Positions 17,000 through 25,595 of a stretch of 64,000 bases of DNA are shown one piece after another; positions within the stretch are counted from its first letter, which is position 1; the number at the start of each line of letters is the position of its first letter. The stretch is from GCA-003244245 sp050700115 (GTDB lineage: Bacteria > Actinomycetota > Actinomycetes > Mycobacteriales > Pseudonocardiaceae): positions 124,001-188,000 of the forward strand of contig JBOHGG010000001.1 in the NCBI GenBank assembly GCA_050700115.1, in the 5' to 3' direction. Made by a program: the position numbers and the translations under genes. The notes below the pieces were generated by a model. It searched no databases, was not told where the DNA came from, and saw nothing but the letters and a program-made list of their open reading frames with translations.

Positions 17000-17488
17000 A
17001 GTCTATCGACGCTCCTCGGCGTTGTATCAGGTAGGGTGGCCAGGTTCTCCTCTGCTATCGTATCGCTGGCACCCTCGCTGCCGTTTCTGTTCGCGGCGCT
17101 GGCACACTACACTCCCTCTCCCACCGACCGGCCAGTAGGGATCGCAATTAGTCCTGAGCCGGGATGGGGAGCCGCAGCGGCGGGGTAGTGCCGGTCACCG
17201 AGGTGAGCAAGTAGGTACTGCAACACTTTTGGTGATGGTGGTCGGTGGCAGCGTCGACCGGTTCGGGTCGGACCGGCCTCGTCGTTGGGGCGCACCGGAC
17301 GTCACAGATTTAAGGACGGCTGCGCCTCCGACCCCCGAGGAGGGTGGCGGGGTTGGTAGCCCTACTCGAACTTAGGCCCGAATAGGGCCGAACCAGCCGC
17401 GCACTACCGGAAAGCGCCGGACACAGCCGGACGACCCGAAGATCGACCCCTGCCGTGTTAGCACAGGTCAGGGGCCGTTCTTGCTGGG
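17000..17488. other. Non-coding right end of AICE 1
   Basis: No supported gene. There is a GAGGAGGGTGGCGGGG stretch and a CCCGAATAGGGCCGAA word (about 17381-17396) that recalls CCCGAATAGTGCCGG just inside the left end (2361-2375). The region ends in the attachment core. Confidence 0.5.
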
Positions 17489-17539
17489 TGGCGGGTCAAG
17501 GATTCGAACCTTGGAAGGCATCAGCCGACGGATTTACAG
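17489..17539. repeat. Attachment core shared by AICE 1 and AICE 2
   Basis: A 51-bp copy of the tRNA-Tyr 3' half; identity with the real tRNA continues three bases further (TCC). Only the 3' half is present, so it is not a functional tRNA. It is the junction between the two elements. Confidence 0.92.
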
Positions 17540-17588
17540 TCCTCTCTAGTTCCGGTGGCCCGCGCCGTTTCCGGGCAGGTCAGACGGG

Positions 17589-18830
17589 TCACGCCGCCTC
17601 GGTCGGCCCGCCGTCGTCGCCATCGTGCCAGTTTCGTGCCAAATCGGCGTCGTCATCGCTGCCTCCCCCATGCGCCTGAGCACCCGCGTTCCGCGCATCG
17701 TCGAGCCCATCGGCCACGCCCTCATCGGACCCGGCAGACGCCCGCGCGTAGTGGCGCGTGGTGACGCTGGCGTTCGCGTGGCCCAGCCGCTTGGCCGCCG
17801 CCATCACGCCGAACCGCTCGGCGATCCAGGTACCGTGCGAGGCACGGAAATCGTGCGGAGTGACACCCTCGAAGCCGGCATCCGCAGCCGCTGGATCGAA
17901 GATCGACCGGCGCCACGAGTTGTACCGCAGCGCGTTACCGGTCCGGCCGACAAAGATCAGCGCGTCAGGTTCGTCGGGCCGTGTGCGCAGGTGCCGCGCC
18001 AGCCGATCGGCGACAAAGGCCGGGAGCCTGATCGAGCGACGTCGGTGCCCTTTGGGCGTGTCCCAGTACTGCCGGCCGCTGACCTCCTCGACCGCCTCCG
18101 CGATGGTGAGGTTTCGGGTCCCGTGGTCGAAGCGCAGACGTCGGAGCGCGAACGCTTCACCGATCCGTAGGCCCCCGTAGGCGAGCAACGAGACCAGCAC
18201 ATCGTGCGGCGGCCGCACTGCCTGGATGATCCGATCCATCTCCTCGTTCGTGAGGATCTCCGGATCCGTCTCGGGCAGCTTCGGCATCCGTACTCCTCGG
18301 CACGGTGACCGCCCGATGAGCTCGTTCTCAACCGCCGCAGCCATCAGCAGTGACAACACCCGGTATGCCTGCCGAACCCTGGACGCGCTCAACGGTTTGC
18401 CGGTGCGAGCGGACTTCCGCCGCCGTAGCTTCGCGACCCACTCAGACACATGTATCGGTTTCACCGCAGCGACATCGGTGTCAGCAAACGTGGGGTAGAT
18501 CGTCGTCCGCAGCAGTGATTCGTAGGACCCGACGGTCTTGGCCTTGAGCGTCGCACGCGCCGAGGTGAACCACCGGTCGCCCCACTCCCGGACCGTGATC
18601 TTTCCTGCATTCGGATCAACCCAGGTGCTACGAAGGATCTTCGTCTCTTCCTCGGCGAGCCACAGTTCGGCATCCTTGCGCGTTCGGAAGCGATCGGGGG
18701 CGGCGGTCAACCTGCCCGTAGCGGGGTCTGGATACCGCGCCTGCCACAGGCCCGAGGGCAGGTGCCGCACGGCACCGAATCGGCGACGGGTCCGCCGCTT
18801 ACGAACGCGCTTCGGCTTCTCGTCCACCAT
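17589..18830 (-). CDS. int: Tyrosine-recombinase integrase of AICE 2
   Basis: 413 aa. An arm-binding N-terminus (FGAVRHLPSGLWQARYPDPA) is followed by a SAM-like core-binding domain and a catalytic domain with LLAYGGLRIGEAFAL (box-I Arg), VTPHDFRASHGTW (His and Arg of box II), KRLGHANASVTTRHYARA (His and the nucleophilic Tyr). It is only distantly similar to the AICE 1 integrase although both use the same tRNA site. The start overlaps the excisionase stop by ATGA. The C-terminus has an acidic low-complexity tail. Confidence 0.93.
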   Translation of the reverse strand: MVDEKPKRVRKRRTRRRFGAVRHLPSGLWQARYPDPATGRLTAAPDRFRTRKDAELWLAEEETKILRSTWVDPNAGKITVREWGDRWFTSARATLKAKTVGSYESLLRTTIYPTFADTDVAAVKPIHVSEWVAKLRRRKSARTGKPLSASRVRQAYRVLSLLMAAAVENELIGRSPCRGVRMPKLPETDPEILTNEEMDRIIQAVRPPHDVLVSLLAYGGLRIGEAFALRRLRFDHGTRNLTIAEAVEEVSGRQYWDTPKGHRRRSIRLPAFVADRLARHLRTRPDEPDALIFVGRTGNALRYNSWRRSIFDPAAADAGFEGVTPHDFRASHGTWIAERFGVMAAAKRLGHANASVTTRHYARASAGSDEGVADGLDDARNAGAQAHGGGSDDDADLARNWHDGDDGGPTEAA

Positions 18831-19030
18831 CAGGCCGCCCGCCCGCGCTGAATCGGTTGCACGGTGTTGGCCGCGATGAACGTGAGCAGCACCGTACGTC
18901 GGATGCGGACGTGCCGCCCGACCTTGGTGAACTCGATACGCCGTTCCTCGATCAACCGGCGCACGAACCGCTCCCCGGTGCCCAACAACTCGGCGGCCTC
19001 CTTCACCCGGAGCATTCGTTCCTCGTCCAT
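18830..19030 (-). CDS. xis: Excisionase (helix-turn-helix)
   Basis: 66 aa from ATG 19030, or 61 aa from ATG 19015, which has a better spaced GACGAGG site. VKEAAELLGTGERFVRRLIE is the helix-turn-helix and RIEFTKVGRHVRIRR the wing, the classical AICE Xis pattern. It is coupled to int through the ATGA overlap and directs the recombinase toward excision. Confidence 0.87.
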   Translation of the reverse strand: MDEERMLRVKEAAELLGTGERFVRRLIEERRIEFTKVGRHVRIRRTVLLTFIAANTVQPIQRGRAA

Positions 19031-19043
19031 CCTCCGTGCCCCC

Positions 19044-20693
19044 TTACGCCGCTTGATCGGTAGTTGCCGAACGGTTGGTAGGTGGTTCACCGACAGCGAG
19101 TTGCGCGGCGGCGTACTCGGCCTTCCATCGCTGCCGTTCCGCCACGGCGTGCAGCAGCAGCACCGGCCGGGGTGGTACATCGGGGTCTGCGGGGGCGGGG
19201 CGTTCCCACAGATACGGGCCGCTCTCGACGCCGTGGGCGGGCTGGATGCCGGCCTCTTCGAGGAGTTGCCGAACGAATTCGCCGCGTTCGGCGCGGTGGT
19301 CATCAAGGGTCTTGTTGGACCACTTGCGGGAGACGAGGACACGACGGCCGGCGATGCCCAGGTGCTCGGGCTTGTGGGCCTTGCCCTTGCACCGTCCCGG
19401 CGTCATAGAGTGCCGCGCGCCTCGGGGTTGGATGCCGTAGAGCAGCCACACCGGACACTGCGGCGAGCACGGGGTGATCTGCAGTTCGGCATGTAGCCGC
19501 CGGGCATGATCACGTTGGGTGTCAGTGGCGTGCTCGTCGAGGCCAGCGGCCTGCCCAATACTCTTGGTGAGATATTTGGTGAGGTAGCCAATGTGACGAC
19601 CGGCTTCCTCACTGCCACCCAAGATGCCCTTGACGTGCACTTGGGTACCGAAGCGGACGACGTGCGCGGGTTCGGTCAGCTCCTCGCAGGCCTGTTCCCA
19701 GGTCAGCAGCGGCATAGCAGTGTCGGGATCGGTGAATGCCTTGGCGCGAGCGTCCCACACGGGCAGCCGCTCCCCGCCGTAGACGAGCTGGTCATGGGCT
19801 GGCCACCACACCTGGTGATACGTCGCAGCCGCGATCGCCCGCAGCTCCGTCCGGGGGATCGCACCCCGGATGGCGGCGTGGAAGTGCGGCGCACCGCGTT
19901 TCTGGGGTTCGACGGTGCCGAAGTACTGCACGTCCCACCCGACACAGCGCCGCGTGTTCTGCCAAAACCGGTCCAGCAGGGCGGGGAAATGCACCGCGTC
20001 CCGCGCCGCCCGCCGATAGTCGTAACGGTCCGGATCGACCGCCGCCCCATCGGAATCCACCCGCCCGTAGGAATCAAGGGTGAGCGTGAGGAAGGTCGAC
20101 GGCCGGTACCGACCGGCGTACAACCGCCCCACCGTGCGCCGCTCCACGGGTCGGCGGGGCAGGTTCGGGGCATCCTGCCGGCGCCGAGTGGAGCGCTTGA
20201 CGGGTTTGGCCGGCAGCTCCAGCGGAGTCAGCCGACCCCGCACGCCGAGCGCCCGTAGCTCGACGTCCAGTTCGGCGACGGAGTCGGCGATCTGCTCGCA
20301 CTCCTCGGCGTCACCAGCCTGGCGGCACTCGGCGTAGGCCGCGACCAGGTCCGCCCGGGCGGCCATCAGCGCGTGCTGCTCCTCGCTGGGCTTGGTCCGC
20401 TCGGTGACCGGCTCGTCTGCGAGGTGCCAGCCTTCGCGGCATTGCACCATCCGCAACCGCCGAGCCTTGTCCGCACACGGCCGGCACTGATCCTCCCGAG
20501 TCGAACCGCACGGGACGGGCACGACGTCGACCCGACCGGTGGTGGTGTCGATCCGGCGCATCGCCAAGGGCCGCACACACACCCCGTGCTGCTCGGCCAC
20601 CGCCAAGACCACATCGGCCGTCAATGGCAGCGTGGCCCGCTGCGCCCGGGTCATCCCCGTCACGTCGACGGTGGCGGGTTGGGTGGTGGTCAT
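19044..20693 (-). CDS. repSA: RepSA-type replication initiator
   Basis: 549 aa from ATG 20693, about ten bases after GGAGGTGACC. The N-terminus has a Cys cluster (C62, C70, C73, C85). Rolling-circle motifs follow: FLTLTLDSYG (about 201-210) and the HUH signature APHFHAAIRG (His270 and His272), with a Tyr-containing YLTKYLTKSIG later. It would nick the element origin and start rolling-circle replication of the excised circle, as pSAM2 RepSA does. Element 1 lacks such a protein. It overlaps the upstream small gene's stop. Confidence 0.87.
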   Translation of the reverse strand: MTTTQPATVDVTGMTRAQRATLPLTADVVLAVAEQHGVCVRPLAMRRIDTTTGRVDVVPVPCGSTREDQCRPCADKARRLRMVQCREGWHLADEPVTERTKPSEEQHALMAARADLVAAYAECRQAGDAEECEQIADSVAELDVELRALGVRGRLTPLELPAKPVKRSTRRRQDAPNLPRRPVERRTVGRLYAGRYRPSTFLTLTLDSYGRVDSDGAAVDPDRYDYRRAARDAVHFPALLDRFWQNTRRCVGWDVQYFGTVEPQKRGAPHFHAAIRGAIPRTELRAIAAATYHQVWWPAHDQLVYGGERLPVWDARAKAFTDPDTAMPLLTWEQACEELTEPAHVVRFGTQVHVKGILGGSEEAGRHIGYLTKYLTKSIGQAAGLDEHATDTQRDHARRLHAELQITPCSPQCPVWLLYGIQPRGARHSMTPGRCKGKAHKPEHLGIAGRRVLVSRKWSNKTLDDHRAERGEFVRQLLEEAGIQPAHGVESGPYLWERPAPADPDVPPRPVLLLHAVAERQRWKAEYAAAQLAVGEPPTNRSATTDQAA

Positions 20694-21091
20694 CAGACGG
20701 TCACCTCCCCGACGGTGGCCCGCTCCCGCAGGACCGCCAGCGGCACGGTGGTGTTGGCGTCCGGAGCGAGATCGGCACCGATGCCGTGCTGGGTGAACGG
20801 CACACCGCCATACACCCGGACCGAGACGCCACCAGGAAGGCGGCCGAGCACCGACAGGTGCACGCAGTCTCCATAGGGGACCCGCCACGCCTCGACGGTG
20901 ACCTCGGTGAGGGTGTCGACCCAGGCCAGCAGTGCTGAGGCGATCTCGGGTGGTTGGTGGCAGGCTAGTTGCGCGCTCACGCTCGGCCCACCGCAGGCTG
21001 CGATCACGGTCACCGAGTACAGCTCGGGTAGCTCGAACTCGGCGAGGTGCGCGCGGAGGGTGTCCAGCCGATCAACGACGGTGGTGCTCAT
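20693..21091 (-). CDS. Small hypothetical protein between rep and tra
   Basis: 132 aa from ATG 21091. Soluble, with STTVVDRLDTLRAHLAEFEL, then beta-rich segments (VHLSVLGRLPGGVSVRVYGG). It overlaps tra upstream (ATGA) and repSA downstream (TGATG), so it belongs to one transcript. Genes of this size are common between repSA and traSA in AICEs. No function known to me. Confidence 0.65.
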   Translation of the reverse strand: MSTTVVDRLDTLRAHLAEFELPELYSVTVIAACGGPSVSAQLACHQPPEIASALLAWVDTLTEVTVEAWRVPYGDCVHLSVLGRLPGGVSVRVYGGVPFTQHGIGADLAPDANTTVPLAVLRERATVGEVTV

Positions 21092-22572
21092 GCTGCCTCT
21101 TTTCCGGGGAGCGAGCGGGGCGCGTAGTGCCGGCCAGCGGTCACGTACTCACAGAGCTCGTCGAGATCGGCGTCGGTGGTGTGGAAGGCCCTAGCGCGGT
21201 CGGGGTCGCGGCGGCCGTCGATCTTGGCCCAGGCGACGCCGGGGGTGTCCTCGCTGATCTCGTGCGCTGTCGCGCCGCGTTCCCGGACCCCGTCGCCGAG
21301 CACCATGTCGACCTGTTCGGGTTCGTCCAGCCGCATGGCGATCTTGATAGGGAATAGGTGGCGGCAGTCGATGATCTGTTTGCGGGGGTCTTGGAGTTGC
21401 CCGATCACGCACACCCCGGGCGCCCGGCCCTGCGAGAGGATGGACTGCAAGGCCACATTGGCGCGTTTACGCAGCCCGGTCTCGGGCTGGTAGGCGATCA
21501 CGTCGGCCAGCTCGTCCACGATGAGCAGCACGAATGGCTGACCCGATGCCGGTGTCCATTTGCGGGTGCCCTGCGCCCGGAGGGCTGCCGCGCGTTGGCG
21601 GGTCAGGGTGGCGACGTGTTCGAGCAGTTCGATGGCGTCGGCGCCGTTGCTGCACACCAGTTTCTGGAACAGCCCCGGCGCCCGGCCCAGTTCCATGCCG
21701 CCCTTGGGGTCGATGCCGAACACCTGCACCAGCCCGCAGCGGATCCAGGGGGCCAGTGCGCGCAGCACGGCCCACATTGCCGACGATTTCCCGGCGTCGC
21801 TGACCCCCGCGACGAGGATGTGCCGATCGAGCAGGCGCAGCTGCCACGGCCGGCCGGTCTCGGTGCGGCCGATGACCACCCGGGCCAGATCCACCAACGT
21901 GCCCGGGTCGGCCAGCGCGGGCACCCGGACCGGCTGGGCGAGGGGGTCGGCGTGGATCAGGTCCAGCCAGATCCGGCGCGGCCGATCCAGCCGGACGCGG
22001 CACGAGCGGGCACCGAAGGAGTTGGCCAGCTCATCGGCGTGGGCGGCGTAGGTGGCAGCGCACTGGCCGTGCAGCAACGTGACCGACACCCGGTCGCGCC
22101 AGCCGTCGGCCCGCACTCGGCGGATGCGGGGATAGTGCACCCGGTGCAGGCCATGCCCGGTGCGCTTGGTCAGCTCTGAGAAGAGCATCACCCGGCGCCA
22201 CGGCCAGGCGTAGACCACTACGCGGCGCCACTCCGAGCGAAGCTGCCGCGCCACGGTGCGGGTGAACGAGTCGGGGTGCCGCCAGGCCCACAGTCCGCAC
22301 CCGACGCCGAGCGCGGCGAGCAGCTCGACCGGAGCCCACCACGAGTAGCCGACACCCAGGCCGGTCAGGATCGCGGTGCCGATCAGGAACAGCGGGTAGC
22401 GCCACACTCGACGGGCGACGAACACCGCCACCGTCATCACGACGGCCACGAGAATGATCGGTGAGGCGGCCAGCAGCAGTTTGCGGGGCAGCATCGTCCA
22501 CCACGGCAGCCGGGGCCGTTCCACCTCCAGCGGGGCCGGGTCGACCCATCGGGAGTACTGGTCGGTGCGCAT
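21088..22572 (-). CDS. FtsK/SpoIIIE-like conjugative DNA translocase (TraSA-like)
   Basis: 494 aa from ATG 22572, after a GGGAGGTGACC site (GTG 22575 is also possible). Two membrane segments (LLLAASPIILVAVVMTVAVF; VELLAALGVGCGLWAW) are followed by a motor domain with Walker A VAGVSDAGKSS (about 254-264) and Walker B FVLLIVDELADV. GKGG-like IDPKGGMELG is present. It is shorter than the element 1 translocase and lacks an evident winged-helix tail. Role: transfer of double-stranded element DNA at hyphal contact. Confidence 0.87.
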   Translation of the reverse strand: MRTDQYSRWVDPAPLEVERPRLPWWTMLPRKLLLAASPIILVAVVMTVAVFVARRVWRYPLFLIGTAILTGLGVGYSWWAPVELLAALGVGCGLWAWRHPDSFTRTVARQLRSEWRRVVVYAWPWRRVMLFSELTKRTGHGLHRVHYPRIRRVRADGWRDRVSVTLLHGQCAATYAAHADELANSFGARSCRVRLDRPRRIWLDLIHADPLAQPVRVPALADPGTLVDLARVVIGRTETGRPWQLRLLDRHILVAGVSDAGKSSAMWAVLRALAPWIRCGLVQVFGIDPKGGMELGRAPGLFQKLVCSNGADAIELLEHVATLTRQRAAALRAQGTRKWTPASGQPFVLLIVDELADVIAYQPETGLRKRANVALQSILSQGRAPGVCVIGQLQDPRKQIIDCRHLFPIKIAMRLDEPEQVDMVLGDGVRERGATAHEISEDTPGVAWAKIDGRRDPDRARAFHTTDADLDELCEYVTAGRHYAPRSLPGKEAA

Positions 22573-22718
22573 CACCGGTCACCTCCCGCGCGGGGAGAGT
22601 CCTGCGCCGACCTGCCACTCACGAGGCATAGGCCGTGTCTGTGGGCAGCGACTGGGGCGGACTGATAAGCGACCCGGCAACCCTTTCGGGTATCCGGGGA
22701 TGGCGCCGTGGCGGCGCT

Positions 22719-22880
22719 GTGTTCTATCCTTCTCACTGTTCACTCCGGGATCTGGTGTGGACAGCGCAGAAGCGGACAAGGTTGGTAGCCGTGAAATCCG
22801 CTTCTGCGCGTAGGCCGGTCTTGTGTTTTATGAGGGTGTGCGGCATTACCGCACCACCCCCGGTGCGTTAATTTTCCTGG
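22719..22880 (-). promoter_or_regulatory. Conserved leader cassette (AICE 2 copy)
   Basis: This is the counterpart of 13206-13380. It has the same TTCTATCCTTCTCACTGTTC block and the same perfect inverted repeat GCGCAGAAGCGGA (22764-22776) and TCCGCTTCTGCGC (22797-22809), with a 20-nt loop sharing GTTGGTAGCCGT. The minus-strand short ORF opens MPHTLIKHKTGLRAEA and TATNL, then changes frame relative to element 1 through one extra base. It lies between tra and the small CxxC gene. Confidence 0.65.
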
Positions 22881-22908
22881 CTGAACCTTCTTCTGTCGGC
22901 GGTGTCTG

Positions 22909-23067
22909 TTATTGCAGGCTCAAGCAGCCCCCGCAGAGCCGGTCGCTACCCACTGGCTGGAACGAGTAGCTTCCGCATCGGCGGCAGGTCTGCCACGTCA
23001 CGCGCACCCGACCTGGGAACGCCCGTCGTCGCGCGAGCAGCGCAGCCCACAGCCTGCCTACCCTCAT
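22909..23067 (-). CDS. Small CxxC protein, homologue of the gene at 13395 (AICE 2)
   Basis: 52 aa from ATG 23067, nine bases after GGGAGG (ATG 23073 is in frame). It reads MRVGRLWAALLARRRAF, TWQTCRRCGSYSF and DRLCGGCLSLQ with a TAA stop, giving two CxxC pairs. It matches the AICE 1 protein in order, spacing and position upstream of the leader cassette, which is strong support that both short frames are real. Function unknown. Confidence 0.7.
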   Translation of the reverse strand: MRVGRLWAALLARRRAFPGRVRVTWQTCRRCGSYSFQPVGSDRLCGGCLSLQ

Positions 23068-23086
23068 CGCCATCCACCTCCCTTTC

Positions 23087-23380
23087 TTACTGTGGGAAAT
23101 GCGCGGATTCAGCCCACGGGTCCCAGGATGTTGCCCCTTTCTTGATGGCGCCGGTGACCTGTTTGGCCTTTTCTAGCTCTCGCTCGGCCCAGTACAGGGC
23201 CTCGTGATGGTGTCCCCGATCGATCTCGGCGATCTCGGCATACAACACGGCCGACCGGTGGTAATACGCCTGCCATTGCTCCAAGGGCGCATCTGGACTC
23301 GGCCGAACTCGCACCAGCGCGTCATGCAGCTCCATCAACGTCCTGGGTTGCTGCTGTGGCACTGGCTTATTTCCAGGCAT
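23087..23380 (-). CDS. AMED_5909-like small protein (AICE 2)
   Basis: 97 aa from ATG 23380 (ATG 23398 is an alternative). PRTLMELHDALVRVRPSPDA, WQAYYHRSAVLYAEIAEID and RGHHHEALYWAEREL are shared with both element 1 copies. The family is recalled as AMED_5909; function unknown. It lies in the same gene order as in element 1, before the CxxC gene. Confidence 0.7.
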   Translation of the reverse strand: MPGNKPVPQQQPRTLMELHDALVRVRPSPDAPLEQWQAYYHRSAVLYAEIAEIDRGHHHEALYWAERELEKAKQVTGAIKKGATSWDPWAESAHFPQ

Positions 23381-23414
23381 CACGCTCGTCTCCCTCATGA
23401 CCGCCGGTGATGCG

Positions 23415-23696
23415 TCACCGGGCTGGCGTGCGCGCGAATCTGCCCGGGGCGTCCAGCTCCACGCGCAGGATCACCTCACACGGCGGGCATGGCCGGCCGG
23501 ATGGCTGATCGCGGACGGGGAAGACCACCGGCAGCACCGCCCCGCACCGCGCGGCGACCACGCCCAGGGGCTGGTCACTATCGGCCAGCACATGCGCGCG
23601 ATAGTCCAGCGGAGACAGCACCCACTGCGGCCCCGACACCCGCCGCGGTGAGCTCGGGCCCGCTGGCCGCTCTTCTGACAGGTTGGGACTGCTCAT
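23415..23696 (-). CDS. Small His/Cys protein of integrative elements
   Basis: 93 aa from ATG 23696. The pattern YRAHVLADSDQPLGVVAARC and GRPCPPCEVILRVELDAPG places a His and three Cys as a likely zinc site; it ends PGRFARTPAR. A decayed relative ending PCEPCRLIFL and APGRFARR is found at 30335-30563. It overlaps the Pra-like gene upstream. No biochemical role is known to me; such proteins are common beside AICE and XRE genes in Pseudonocardiaceae. Confidence 0.65.
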   Translation of the reverse strand: MSSPNLSEERPAGPSSPRRVSGPQWVLSPLDYRAHVLADSDQPLGVVAARCGAVLPVVFPVRDQPSGRPCPPCEVILRVELDAPGRFARTPAR

Positions 23697-24172
23697 GCCG
23701 CAGCCCTGCCAGTCGTGTCGGTTGCGGACCTGCCCGGCGCCGTCTTGCCCGCTGCGGTCCCCTCGGCCGTGGCAGCACCCGGTGCCTTCATGGCGGTGGC
23801 CCGGATGGTCCAGGTGAGCCACTTGGCCTGACCGGAGGTCTCCGCACGGGGCTGCACGGTCAGGCCCTCCAGCACCACCGGCCGAAACGGCAGCCCCGCC
23901 ACGGCCTGCGGTGGGACCGGCTGATGCGCACACGCGAACTCCACCGTGACCGACTTCTCGCGGTCCTTGTCGGCCGAGGGGTCCGCGAAGGTCCCGCGGA
24001 ACAGTGGGCGCCCCGTGACCTCGTCCACCCGAGGCCGGACCGGACGGTTGCGTGCCTTGTCCTCCTGCGACTGGTACTCCGTCACCGGAGTGATCTCCCC
24101 GACCAGGTACAAGCCCTGCGGAAACCACTCGTCGAAGTCCACCGCGAACCGTGCATACTTCGGTGCTCCCAT
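23693..24172 (-). CDS. Pra-like element activator (tentative)
   Basis: 159 aa from ATG 24172, with GGGAAGGATTG upstream. FAVDFDEWFPQGLYLVGEIT and TPVTEY open the protein, then EVTGRPLFRGTFADPSADKD and SVTVEFACAHQPVPP. This order resembles the pSAM2 activator Pra (a family noted as plasmid replication, integration and excision activator). The C-terminus is Ala/Thr rich. It is divergent from the GntR gene, with the operator repeats between them, as pra and korSA are related in pSAM2 by regulation. The assignment is by resemblance and position. Confidence 0.5.
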   Translation of the reverse strand: MGAPKYARFAVDFDEWFPQGLYLVGEITPVTEYQSQEDKARNRPVRPRVDEVTGRPLFRGTFADPSADKDREKSVTVEFACAHQPVPPQAVAGLPFRPVVLEGLTVQPRAETSGQAKWLTWTIRATAMKAPGAATAEGTAAGKTAPGRSATDTTGRAAA

Positions 24173-24237
24173 GATCAATCCTTCCCTGTTGCTGTCTGTC
24201 GCTGGTCCTGCCGGTTCGTCCGGCTCGCCGCTGGTCA

Positions 24238-24288
24238 ACTTGGTATGCCATTGCTACAGTAGGTATACCAAGTGCTGGCATACCAAGT
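24238..24288. promoter_or_regulatory. Operator with three TACCAAGT half-sites
   Basis: ACTTGGTATGCCA (24238-24250) and TGGCATACCAAGT (24276-24288) are a perfect 13-bp inverted repeat. A third half-site GTATACCAAGT lies between them (24263-24273). The block sits between the leftward Pra-like gene and the rightward GntR gene, the expected place for KorSA-type autoregulation and repression. Confidence 0.75.
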
Positions 24289-24335
24289 CAAGTAGGCTGC
24301 GCCAGCCAGGACCCACGAGCCAGGGAGGGACCGTC

Positions 24336-25088
24336 ATGTCCGAGCACATGTACGAGCGGATCGCCGGGGCACTGCGCGAGCAGATGATCAGTGGGAGCCT
24401 GCAGCCGGGTGACCGGCTACCCACTCAGGACGCTCTTAGTGAGACTTTCGAGGTATCGCGGATCGTCGCGCGCCGGGCACTCGATATTCTCGAAGCTGAG
24501 GGCCTCATTGACCGGCTACGGGGTGGTGGCGCGTTCGTGCGTCGCTATCAACCACTAGTCAGACGATCAGCGCTGCACTACAAGTCGGACCCTGGTGCAC
24601 CGTTCGCCGAGGAAGCATTGGCCTCCGACCGAATCCCGAGATACCGCCACCACACCTACCCGGAACGGGCCGCTGCCGACATCGCAGCACGTCTACAAAT
24701 CCCAGTCGGCGCCGATGTCATGAGAACAGACTACGTTTCCTTCGCAAACGACGAACCGATGATGATCGTCCAGTCATACGAGCCGCTTGCCATCACGAAA
24801 GGCACCGTCATCGAGCGACCGGAGGAAGGTCCGCACATGGGTGCCGGCCTGGTCGACCGGTTTACCGTCATCGGTAAACGACCGACCGCTGTAGTGGAAC
24901 GGTTGAGGGCACGGATGCCTCGGCCGTCCGAGACCAAGCAGCTACAGCTACGACCAGGCACTCCAGTAATGATAATCGTCCGGACAACATATTCAGAAGA
25001 CAGCACGCCACTTGAAACCGCCGATTTACTGCTAGATGCCCACCGGTTCGAGCTAGAGTATGCCCTCAAAGTCGACCCGTCACAGTAA
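24336..25088 (+). CDS. GntR/HutC-family repressor (KorSA-like)
   Basis: 250 aa from ATG 24336, with GGGAGGGA upstream. The N-terminal winged helix-turn-helix reads MYERIAGALREQMISGSLQP, GDRLPTQDALSETFEVSR and LEAEGLIDRLRGGGAFV. The C-terminal UTRA-like domain includes DVMRTDYVSFANDEP, RPGTPVMIIVRTTYS. In pSAM2, KorSA of this family represses pra and so keeps the element integrated. The operator 24238-24288 directly upstream supports the same role here. A strong terminator follows. Confidence 0.85.
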   Translation: MSEHMYERIAGALREQMISGSLQPGDRLPTQDALSETFEVSRIVARRALDILEAEGLIDRLRGGGAFVRRYQPLVRRSALHYKSDPGAPFAEEALASDRIPRYRHHTYPERAAADIAARLQIPVGADVMRTDYVSFANDEPMMIVQSYEPLAITKGTVIERPEEGPHMGAGLVDRFTVIGKRPTAVVERLRARMPRPSETKQLQLRPGTPVMIIVRTTYSEDSTPLETADLLLDAHRFELEYALKVDPSQ

Positions 25089-25161
25089 GAGTCCTTGCCT
25101 TTCGACGGCCCCGGTGGCCGCCGGGGAGACCCGTCCGCGGACAAAATCAGACCAACGTGAA

Positions 25162-25198
25162 GGGAGGGGTGCCGAGCAACCCGGCACCCCTCCCTTTT
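25162..25198 (+). terminator. Intrinsic terminator after the GntR gene
   Basis: A perfect 13-bp stem, GGGAGGGGTGCCG (25162-25174) and CGGCACCCCTCCC (25182-25194), with a 7-nt loop, is followed by TTTT. It ends the rightward GntR transcript. The next gene converges from the right, so it may serve both. Confidence 0.9.
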
Positions 25199-25208
25199 AT
25201 GTGGCTCC

Positions 25209-25595
25209 TCAGCAATTCAGCAACGAGGGATCCTGGTTGAGGAGCTGCGCACGCGGCGAGACGAACGCCTCGTACTCCTCCGTCGCATCGAGCCGGAACA
25301 GCCCGACCTTGCAACAGTTCTGAAAAGCCATACGCACGCCGAAGTGCCGCTGAACCGTTCCCCGCATCGCATCACTGCCGACCAAGCGGAAAACCTCACC
25401 CCACGACGCGTCGTCGGGCGGAACCTCCAGGTTCTGTACCGACGGTGCACCGGTAGCATCCAGCTCCTTCGCCAGCCGCTCTACCATCGACCACGCGTAA
25501 GGCAGCGACTCGCGAATACACTCCACAAATTCATCGTCCGAGACGGCGCCGTGCTGCGCCTTCTCCAACAGGCTCACGGGAACGGTCAGTGACAC
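25209..25595 (-). CDS. SCO5389-like hypothetical protein
   Basis: 128 aa from ATG 25595. It opens MSLTVPVSLLEKAQHG, has DEFVECIRESLPYAWSMVER, DAMRGTVQRHFGVRMAFQNC and ends AQLLNQDPSLLNC. I recognise the layout of an actinobacterial family recalled as SCO5389, usually chromosomal and of unknown function. Here it is element cargo, transcribed toward the GntR terminator. Confidence 0.65.
   Translation of the reverse strand: MSLTVPVSLLEKAQHGAVSDDEFVECIRESLPYAWSMVERLAKELDATGAPSVQNLEVPPDDASWGEVFRLVGSDAMRGTVQRHFGVRMAFQNCCKVGLFRLDATEEYEAFVSPRAQLLNQDPSLLNC

Larger units (their letters stand above)
2253..17539. mobile_element. AICE 1 (tRNA-Tyr site; prim-pol type)
   Basis: Bounded by two direct copies of the 51-bp tRNA-Tyr 3' half (2253-2303 and 17489-17539). 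Inside are integrase, excisionase, prim-pol and DUF3631 replication genes, an FtsK-like Tra gene, small accessory genes, an XRE regulator and cargo (NLR-like pair, cutA). This is the standard content of an actinomycete integrative and conjugative element. Unusually, integrase lies about 3.5 kb from the nearest attachment core, with the NLR-like pair between them. Boundaries come from the repeats; the exact crossover is unknown. Confidence 0.85.

Noticed and set aside
23489..24262. Plus-strand frame of about 250 codons before the GntR gene
   Set aside because: Opposite to two overlapping minus genes with better composition; no ribosome site.
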